The position numbers and the translations under genes were made by a program. Source: an uncultured Bacteroidales bacterium (GTDB lineage Bacteria; Bacteroidota; Bacteroidia; Bacteroidales; WCHB1-69). From it: a stretch of 12,330 nucleotides of DNA. The stretch is from positions 1 to 12,330 of the forward strand of contig CALDIA010000171.1 in assembly GCA_937901455.1 (NCBI GenBank). The letters run 5' to 3'. Below, piece after piece: positions 7,132-12,330 of the stretch. Under the pieces are notes generated by a model. It had not been told where the DNA came from, searched no databases, and saw only the letters and a program-made list of their open reading frames with translations. Numbering within the stretch: position 1 is the first letter of the stretch; every line of letters starts with the position of its first letter.

Positions 7132-10100
7132 TTTCTTAGAATTTTATCCAACACTGAAAGAAGTACACAAACATCAATATTGCTTTCGCCCCGAAGGTGA
7201 CTCACTATCACTTTTTCTAACTCGTCAGCGCGAGTTTTTTCCCTTTCTGGCAACACAAAGGTTCTTGTGCGAATGGTTGTGCCCTTGCTTGTAACCAAAT
7301 CAAATGAATATGCATCGTCGTTTTCCGAACTTGTGTTTGCTGAAATATCAGCGAATTTCTCACATTCACGGAACAAGAAAACCAAGTCATCCAACAGTTT
7401 TTCTTCCTCCTCGTCACGCATCGCCTCAAGCTTATGCTCCAACAAGGGATAGCAAATGGATTGAAACCATAACGTACGATTGTCATATTCGGTCATGACA
7501 CGATTATAAAACTCTTTCTGTTTGGCCGACAACAAATACACTTTTACATGCCGCAATTTTTCTCGTATCTCCACGACATAATCACTATAGTCAGCCGAAG
7601 CAAGCCCCAATTCGTCAACAATCCTTTCCTCTATCCTATCAATCAATTGGGAATAACAAGTCCTAAGCTCCCTGACAGCCCTTTGTATCACCTTGCCATA
7701 CTCTTCCATGTTCTTACCACGACTAATCGAATCGACTGAAAAACCCAATGCCTCAGGCAAATCCTCAAAGAAAGCTTTCTCGGGGTCTTTAGCCGATGCC
7801 AAAACATTACGGAACTTCATCGTGGAAACATGCGCGAATTTCTTGGTATGCTTCGTGTAATCATTCAGTCGTTTATAGAAGAACAAGAATGGCTTCATCG
7901 TTTCAATAAAGCTCTCCGACGTGACCGACATTTCGTCGGATAGATTTACGAAACGCCTGTATTGATTGAAGAAATCCAACTTCACACCATCAACAGTAAA
8001 CTTCTTCACTTCAAAATCAGCAGGATGTTTTTGGAGCAAGTCAAAAAACTCCATGGTGACATTGGGAATGAACGAGCCACGGGAGGAATCATATAATGCA
8101 TAGTCTTGCCTTTTGATAAACAGATAGGTAGGAATCCAAAATTCCAAAAAACCCTGTTTAAGTTTATAAGGCTGCACCGAAAGCAACTTGATTAGCTCTG
8201 AAATCTTACGGCCCTTGTTCTCTGTGCTTTGCAAAAACGACTCACATGCACTCCAAACACTCATAAACCCTTCATTTTTCGGGGCATCGTTAAACCCACC
8301 TTGGGTGTGCAAACCCGTGTTCTTAAGTAACGAAAAGTATATGGTTTTCTCGGGAGGAAATTTGTCATCAGGGAAGCCTAAGTTTTCTTCCGTATAGTGT
8401 TCCAACAAATTTGTCAGATAGTTTTTCCTTGCTGCCGTTATCGTGCCACTCAGTTTGTGTTTATTGAAAAGCTCGTTGCACATAACGGGTGTGGCACTGT
8501 AGATTTCTTCACAAACACGAGAAAGCAACTCGTTGAATTCGCGGTGCGAATTAACCTCTTGTTCTTTCCCTTTAAACACCCATACCACACGATTCCGATA
8601 GGAAAAAAGATTATCGCTTATAGCTTTGTTCAAAAGATGCTCCTCATACTCTTTCAGCCTTTTCACTTCCTTTATGGCTACAATATCTTCCTTATTAATT
8701 ACCTTGTCTATAAGATAGTTATAGATATCAATACTATACAAATGGTCGATAATGTTTTCCGAATCAACAAAATATGCGAAAACCAAGGCGTGTTCCGATT
8801 CGGCACTAAAGGCTTTTATCTCCTCAAGGGCATCCTTTTTTGTTGAGAATATCAATTCGATATAACCATCAGTATCTCCTTTGGGCACTATCTCTTGAGG
8901 CTCGTCAAGCAGCTTATAGTCAAAGAATCTAGGGGTCCCTTTTTGGTAAAAATGAGCTTTGACCGGAGAAATCCTTTGGCTGAAAAACACAGTCAATTCG
9001 TCAACAAAGTTGACTGGACGAGCAACAACCAGCCCTGCATCCCTTATTTCAGCTTCAATGTTTACATCGGTTCCCTCAAAAAGGATTATCCTGTCTTTAT
9101 ATGCCGCATAACGTATTATTTTCTTCTTTTCCAACTGATTAATTACGTTCTGCGCATCAGGAATGCCCATCGCTATCTCCGCATATAGGGCAAGGGATTC
9201 AGCTGTCAAACGGAAACCAGCCACGCCAAACAGGTTCATCAGGCATATTGCCTTGACAAGGCTAATGGCATGAAGCATTTGCGTTTCATCATCCCATTGT
9301 TGGCCTTCCACCCTTTCAATCGATTGCTGAGCAACACCCCAATTCATCGAATCGGCATTTGCCTCTTTCAGATAGGAATAGAAATTGTAATAGACATAAT
9401 CGTATACATTTTCCAAACTATATATCCTACTCCCGTCTTCAATAAAATCGGAAAGAGAATCATTGCCTTTCGACACCAAAAATGTAAACAGGGAGCGCTC
9501 GTTTTGACCATATCGTTGAATGGCTGTTGTTATCGCATACGCCGAAAACAAGTCAAGTGGATAGAGCTGAGTTGCAACATCGTTGGAAAGGTCCTTTGAC
9601 ACAAAGCCCATGCGTTTTGCCAGTTCTAACAACAAAACAGCATTTTGTGGGACTTCTTTTGCGTTTGTCCCATGCAACCTTTTTGCGGCAAGATAAAGCA
9701 ATTGCTCGATTGGCTCCACAAAAGTGACCTCTTTATAACGGCCTTTCACCTTCTTCCATTCGTTGACCTGAGATTCAGTCAGTCCCTTGGCGTATGCGCC
9801 AAAGTTCTGATGCAGTGTCGCCAACAGAAGTATTTTCCGCGATGGGACATTGACAAATTCGGCTAACTTTTGCAAGAAATACAGTTCCTTTTCTGGATTG
9901 TTTTTTGCGGCATGTTCAAGCACCTTGCCAAATTCATCTATAACGATGACGAGAAACGTTCCTTTCCTTTGATTGTAATAGTCTTTTAAGCCGTCCAAAA
10001 CGCTGACATTACAGCCATCAAGCCCCAAAGAAAGCCGAAGCAGTTGGGAAAGCTCGGCATAATCGCCTACAATATTCAAGAACTCGAACTCGCCACCATC

Positions 10101-10343
10101 ATAAAGATTGCTGGCGTTAAGCAAAAAAGGTTGATTTGTGGCTTTCCTCAAATCTGATTCAAGGGCTAAAAGGAAGCTCGACTTCCCAGTTCCATAAGAC
10201 CCAATAATGGTAAAAGAATGGATGCCCGTATGGAAGTCATTCACTATATTACTTATGGCTCTCTTTGCATTAGGAGTGGCTATATACTGGTCTCCTGCCG
10301 CAAAACCATTCTCAATGTTTGCCGAAAGACTAAACGTGCGCAT
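7128..10343 (-). CDS. Large P-loop ATPase paired with DUF4007
   Basis: The 1071-residue protein has an N-terminal AAA/STAND-like ATPase core. Walker A is GSYGTGKSS (48-56), Walker B LVIVIDEFGK (131-140) and a sensor-like strand LLLATLHQNF (172-181). WKKVKGRYKEVTFVEPIEQ (about 196-214) resembles a motif seen after the core in large defence ATPases of the BrxC/PglY type, though I would not assign it to that family. About 800 residues follow with no motif I recognise, mostly helical and rich in aromatic residues, likely a sensor or scaffold region. The start at 10343 overlaps the end of the DUF4007 gene by 14 bases, so the two are probably translated together. Functional analogy to DptF/DptH restriction ATPases of dnd loci is possible but unproven. 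It may load or gate the nuclease-helicase. Confidence 0.8.
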   Translation of the reverse strand: MRTFSLSANIENGFAAGDQYIATPNAKRAISNIVNDFHTGIHSFTIIGSYGTGKSSFLLALESDLRKATNQPFLLNASNLYDGGEFEFLNIVGDYAELSQLLRLSLGLDGCNVSVLDGLKDYYNQRKGTFLVIVIDEFGKVLEHAAKNNPEKELYFLQKLAEFVNVPSRKILLLATLHQNFGAYAKGLTESQVNEWKKVKGRYKEVTFVEPIEQLLYLAAKRLHGTNAKEVPQNAVLLLELAKRMGFVSKDLSNDVATQLYPLDLFSAYAITTAIQRYGQNERSLFTFLVSKGNDSLSDFIEDGSRIYSLENVYDYVYYNFYSYLKEANADSMNWGVAQQSIERVEGQQWDDETQMLHAISLVKAICLMNLFGVAGFRLTAESLALYAEIAMGIPDAQNVINQLEKKKIIRYAAYKDRIILFEGTDVNIEAEIRDAGLVVARPVNFVDELTVFFSQRISPVKAHFYQKGTPRFFDYKLLDEPQEIVPKGDTDGYIELIFSTKKDALEEIKAFSAESEHALVFAYFVDSENIIDHLYSIDIYNYLIDKVINKEDIVAIKEVKRLKEYEEHLLNKAISDNLFSYRNRVVWVFKGKEQEVNSHREFNELLSRVCEEIYSATPVMCNELFNKHKLSGTITAARKNYLTNLLEHYTEENLGFPDDKFPPEKTIYFSLLKNTGLHTQGGFNDAPKNEGFMSVWSACESFLQSTENKGRKISELIKLLSVQPYKLKQGFLEFWIPTYLFIKRQDYALYDSSRGSFIPNVTMEFFDLLQKHPADFEVKKFTVDGVKLDFFNQYRRFVNLSDEMSVTSESFIETMKPFLFFYKRLNDYTKHTKKFAHVSTMKFRNVLASAKDPEKAFFEDLPEALGFSVDSISRGKNMEEYGKVIQRAVRELRTCYSQLIDRIEERIVDELGLASADYSDYVVEIREKLRHVKVYLLSAKQKEFYNRVMTEYDNRTLWFQSICYPLLEHKLEAMRDEEEEKLLDDLVFLFRECEKFADISANTSSENDDAYSFDLVTSKGTTIRTRTFVLPEREKTRADELEKVIVSHLRGESNIDVCVLLSVLDKILRK

Positions 10344-11202
10344 TGTAATAATTGTTTAGAACCTGTTCTTTACTCAATTCCTTCGTGAACTGAACCATCC
10401 TAATGCCAGCCTCTTCCGTAAAGGATAAATAATCGGGATAATCCTTTGCAAGCGTCCTCAGCAACTCAATCGTCTCATAGTCTTGCATACAAAACACTAG
10501 GCCAATCCTATCTTGAATCGTGTTGTAATCAATGGAATTGTCGCCTTCCTGCTCTTTAAGCACAAGAAGTCCATATAGGAATATCTCACTCGTTACATTT
10601 CGTTTGCCTTCAATATTAAAGAAATAGCCCTTGCCTTCAGACTCTTGGCAAATCAAGTCCAAATCCAGCAACAACGAAGAAAAATCATCGTTTGATTGTG
10701 CCTTTCGCGGCAAAGCATAATTCTGAATAAGGACCCCAACGTCTTTGTCTACCGTGTTTTCATTGAAAAGATGTTGTTTGTTAGCCTCTATCATTTTCAA
10801 TTTCACGAAACTCACTACTTTTTCTCTTTCAAATTGAGTATGTCCCTTCTGAAAATCACAGAAAAACAGATTATAGAGTGTGGCCTCTTGGCTGAAAACA
10901 AGATGGAAGTGCAGAAGCCACAACGTGGCAATATCTTCCATATACTTATCTTTACCATGCTGATCATCAAAAAGATAATCTCCAAAATGCGTTGGTTGAT
11001 TGTCCTCAATTATACCAAACGCCCTAAGCCAATAACGAATTGAAGCTACCATATTCTTTCCGACACCCAAAGCCACAACAGCATCATCATCACTAAACGA
11101 ATGGCCTTCCTTGAGAAAATCATAGCCCTTCTTCAGCCACAATCCCTTACAACTGAATGTTTCATGGCCGGAGAAGGTATATTTCAATCTTTCGACGCTC
11201 AT
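10330..11202 (-). CDS. DUF4007 family protein, first gene of the operon
   Basis: The 290-residue protein from the ATG at 11202 matches DUF4007. The N-terminus reads KYTFSGHETF (7-16), then WLKKGYDFL (22-30), VALGVGKNMVASIRYWLRAFGII (43-65) and TLWLLHFHL (93-101). GVGKNMV followed by a tryptophan-containing helix looks like a helix-turn-helix. An in-frame ATG at 11295 would add 31 residues, but that extension runs through a terminator-like hairpin and lacks family similarity, so 11202 (MSVERLKYTF) is chosen. DUF4007 is repeatedly found beside PAPS-reductase-family genes in predicted defence islands, and its exact role is unknown. DNA binding or regulation of the operon is a reasonable guess. 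It overlaps the ATPase gene by 14 bases. Confidence 0.85.
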   Translation of the reverse strand: MSVERLKYTFSGHETFSCKGLWLKKGYDFLKEGHSFSDDDAVVALGVGKNMVASIRYWLRAFGIIEDNQPTHFGDYLFDDQHGKDKYMEDIATLWLLHFHLVFSQEATLYNLFFCDFQKGHTQFEREKVVSFVKLKMIEANKQHLFNENTVDKDVGVLIQNYALPRKAQSNDDFSSLLLDLDLICQESEGKGYFFNIEGKRNVTSEIFLYGLLVLKEQEGDNSIDYNTIQDRIGLVFCMQDYETIELLRTLAKDYPDYLSFTEEAGIRMVQFTKELSKEQVLNNYYNAHV

Positions 11203-11256
11203 CATGCACCCAAACCAAATCATCATGGTCGTGACCCCCTCAACCATAAAATCCAT

Positions 11257-11296
11257 AGAAAAAAGACGTGGAGCCAGTTCTGATGCCCGTTCCACG
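11257..11296 (-). terminator. Attenuator-like hairpin upstream of DUF4007
   Basis: On the minus strand CGTGGA (11296-11291) pairs with TCCACG (11272-11267) around an 18-base loop, and TCTTTTTTCT follows at 11266-11257. This is the shape of a weak intrinsic terminator lying between the promoter and the first start codon, and could act as an attenuator. The stem is only 6 bp, so read-through is expected. Confidence 0.45.
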
Positions 11297-11318
11297 ATGT
11301 AAAGGCCTTCGCATTGCC

Positions 11319-11428
11319 CGATTAGTCGAAACGAGCAACGCTGAAAACCCCACGTTAGACGAATATATAGCAGATGTTATATAATCATCTTAATGGGGCG
11401 TTCTCGTTGCTTTGTTCTTGACTAATCG
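11319..11428 (-). ncRNA. Long nested hairpin in the operon leader
   Basis: Four inverted-repeat arms are nested in order: GACTAATCG/CGATTAGTC (11420-11428 with 11319-11327), CGTTGCT/AGCAACG (11405-11411 with 11334-11340), TGGGG/CCCCA (11394-11398 with 11348-11352) and CATCT/AGATG (11386-11390 with 11372-11376). Together they make a 110-base imperfect stem with small internal loops. The consistent nesting suggests a folded leader RNA or a DNA cruciform. It matches no riboswitch or named RNA that I know. Confidence 0.5.
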
Positions 11429-11531
11429 TTCGAAGTTGCGAAGTTCTTACATCGTCAAAACCGAAGCGTCCAGAAAACGCCTTTGCCAATAAATTCTGCT
11501 CCCAACCGCCAAAGTGGTTGAAAGCAGGTTG

Positions 11532-11565
11532 CAAAAATAATGATTTTCTCGACAACAAGGACAAA
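11532..11565 (-). promoter_or_regulatory. Predicted operon promoter, Bacteroidota type
   Basis: On the minus strand TATTTTTG (11539-11532) matches TAnnTTTG and is followed by CAACC. TTTG at 11565-11562 can serve as the -33 box, with a 22-base spacer. Transcription would start near 11525 and read leftward into the seven-gene operon. No better promoter was seen closer to the DUF4007 start. Confidence 0.5.
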
Positions 11566-11597
11566 CCGACAAAAATTTCTTCAAGCGGCTCGCCCTC

Positions 11598-11645
11598 CAA
11601 GCCCTGAAGGGGCGCAAGAACACATCGGGCGATTTCAATCCCCGC
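11598..11645 (+). repeat. Dispersed intergenic repeat R2
   Basis: This is a same-orientation copy of R3 and an inverted copy of R1, with 11623-11645 exactly complementary to 19-41. The first half forms a hairpin GCCCT-GAA-GGGGC that keeps pairing through a T-G wobble where R3 has T-A, which hints at selection on the structure. Confidence 0.7.
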
Positions 11646-11650
11646 AGAAA

Positions 11651-11694
11651 AACAAAAAAAATCTCCCCACAAGCCCTACCGAGCCCGTGGGGAG
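11651..11694 (-). terminator. Intrinsic terminator reading leftward
   Basis: On the minus strand CTCCCCAC (11694-11687) pairs with GTGGGGAG (11670-11663), an 8-bp stem with a 16-base loop, followed at once by ATTTTTTTTGTTTTT. It would end transcription from the DUF6261-like fragment and insulate the defence operon from upstream reading. It overlaps the last codons of that fragment's open frame. Confidence 0.7.
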
Positions 11695-12164
11695 CATAAG
11701 GCAGATTCACTTATTAACCAAACCAATTCTTCTGCCTTATGAAAAAGAAAGTACTGCCTTGTCGGCTCATGCGCCTGCATCTCGGGCGTAGCCAAGTCGC
11801 GGAGCAACACGCGCAAGGCACCCACTCGGGTGTCCACCTTCATGTGGTTGAAGGCTTTGCCCTCGGCGCCGAAACGTTGCTTCAACGCCACGGCACTGGC
11901 ACGCACGGCCTCGTCGGGCTCGTAGCGGCACGAGTCGATGTAGCGCGATGCCGAAGCAATGCGCTCGTTGAGCAACTTGGCTTCGCGGCTGATGCCTTGC
12001 TTGGCCACCTTCACGTTAAGCGCAGCAATGAGCGCCTGGTTGGCAGTTTCCACCTCGTCGAGCAGACCGCTCATGTATTCGTCGTCGCGGTTGCTGTCGA
12101 AGTGGGCTTGGATCTCGGTGAGACCCGCATGGAACTTGTTACGAAGGATTCACGAAACATGCAT
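11676..12164 (-). pseudogene. Broken DUF6261-like gene
   Basis: The body reads LRNKFHAGLTEIQAHF, NRDDEYMSGLLDEVETANQA, then a helical region resembling DUF6261, a Bacteroidota family of unknown function usually near 200-250 residues. The in-frame ATG at 12164 is followed after four codons (MHVS) by TGA at 12150-12152, after which the same frame stays open and family-like to about 11790. The last 30 or so codons pass through an inverted repeat and the terminator and look unrelated. The frame could restart at the internal ATG at 12074, giving 132 residues, but upstream sequence in the same frame still looks like coding for the family. I therefore read it as a remnant decayed at both ends. Its base composition is GC-richer than the defence operon, consistent with older host DNA. 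Family assignment is moderate. Confidence 0.5.
11696..11740. repeat. 10-bp perfect inverted repeat
   Basis: ATAAGGCAGA (11696-11705) and TCTGCCTTAT (11731-11740) are perfect inverted copies separated by 25 bases. They sit beside the terminator and may extend its structure, or mark an old insertion or deletion joint within the broken gene at 11676-12164. Confidence 0.5.
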
Positions 12165-12232
12165 TACAGATCCGTTAATTTTTTGTCAACAAAATTATCA
12201 ACAGGGCTAATTCTGTAAAAATCACGATTGTC
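12165..12232. other. Short AT-rich intergenic stretch
   Basis: No gene is visible. TAATTTTG on the minus strand (12197-12190) fits a -7 box for the broken gene, but no TTTG is present at a proper -33 distance, so I do not call a promoter. Confidence 0.4.
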
Positions 12233-12280
12233 AAAGCCCTGAAAGGGCGACAACACTTCATCGGGCGATTCCAATCCCCG
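12233..12280 (+). repeat. Dispersed intergenic repeat R3
   Basis: This is the third copy of the repeat, in the same orientation as R2. Its 5' arm forms a perfect GCCCT-GAA-AGGGC hairpin, and its second half differs from R1/R2 by one base in the shared core (a C for T). About 50 bases follow to the window end with no gene visible. Confidence 0.65.
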
Positions 12281-12330
12281 AAAAAACAACCAGCATCCAA
12301 TCACCGATAAGCCTCCGACAGAATCTCTCC

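Larger units (their letters stand above)
11203..11595 (-). other. Leader and promoter region without a protein gene
   Basis: Between the DUF4007 start and repeat R2 there is no convincing coding sequence. Minus-strand open frames here run through R2 and the terminator and are likely spurious. On the minus strand the region holds, in order, a promoter (11532-11565), small hairpins (CAACC/GGTTG at 11520-11503; GCGT/ACGC at 11480-11466), the long nested hairpin (11428-11319) and an attenuator-like hairpin (11296-11257). If transcription starts near 11525, the operon has a structured leader of about 320 bases. Confidence 0.55.

Noticed and set aside
6028..10343. BREX type 4 locus (BrxP with BrxC-like ATPase)
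   Set aside because: PglZ and BrxL are absent, while an SMC-like DndD protein is present, so a Dnd-related system fits better.
11353..11360. GTTAGAC resembling an integron attC core (GTTRRRY)
   Set aside because: No paired RYYYAAC at the right position and no integron integrase in the window. The hairpin fits a leader structure better.
11385..11710. Two overlapping minus-strand open frames upstream of DUF4007
   Set aside because: They run through repeat R2, the terminator and the predicted promoter, and no protein family is recognisable, so they are most likely spurious.
12193..12204. TTATCAACA resembling a DnaA box
   Set aside because: It is a single imperfect match without clustering or replication genes.
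11739..12218. 159-codon plus-strand open frame
   Set aside because: It is antisense to the DUF6261-like fragment, rich in histidine, valine and leucine as expected of a reverse-frame shadow in GC-rich coding DNA.
1..12330. CRISPR array, tRNA, rRNA or transposase
   Set aside because: I found no regularly spaced direct repeats, no tRNA-like cloverleaf and no transposase or integrase motifs. The three repeats are far apart and in mixed orientation.

Overview
The window is most likely from a member of the Bacteroidota, probably order Bacteroidales (Prevotella/Bacteroides-like). Two promoters fit the Bacteroidota pattern (TTTG about 22 bp upstream of TAnnTTTG), no Shine-Dalgarno sequences stand out, and a right-flank gene fragment resembles a Bacteroidota-specific family (DUF6261). 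The centre is AT-richer than the genes at either edge, which fits a laterally acquired defence island.

Layout: 1-161 holds a dispersed-type intergenic repeat (R1) and a plus-strand promoter. 162-698 (+) encodes a 178-residue protein resembling the DNA sulfur-binding domain of phosphorothioate-dependent McrA/HNH enzymes, but with no HNH domain. 726-11202 (-) is one tightly packed seven-gene operon. In transcription order it encodes a DUF4007 protein, a 1071-residue P-loop ATPase, a DndC-like PP-loop/PAPS-reductase-family protein, a phospholipase D-like/DEAH helicase fusion, a 79-residue protein, a DndD-like SMC/Rad50-type ATPase, and a 199-residue unknown. Four junctions overlap by 4-14 bases and the other two are separated by 5 and 9 bases. 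11203-11595 is the operon's leader and promoter region, with a 110-base nested hairpin and an attenuator-like hairpin. 11598-12330 contains two more copies of the repeat (R2, R3), a minus-strand terminator and a broken DUF6261-like gene.

Interpretation: the DndC-like and DndD-like proteins point to DNA backbone sulfur (phosphorothioate) chemistry or a related modification. DUF4007 with the large ATPase, and the nuclease-like/helicase fusion, would supply regulation, sensing or restriction. The convergent sulfur-binding-domain protein is a plausible reader of the mark. DndA, DndB and a recognisable DndE are absent, so sulfur would have to come from a housekeeping cysteine desulfurase elsewhere in the genome. 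I do not know a named system with exactly this gene set. It is best treated as a candidate variant or unnamed Dnd/Ssp-related defence system, inferred from sequence alone.
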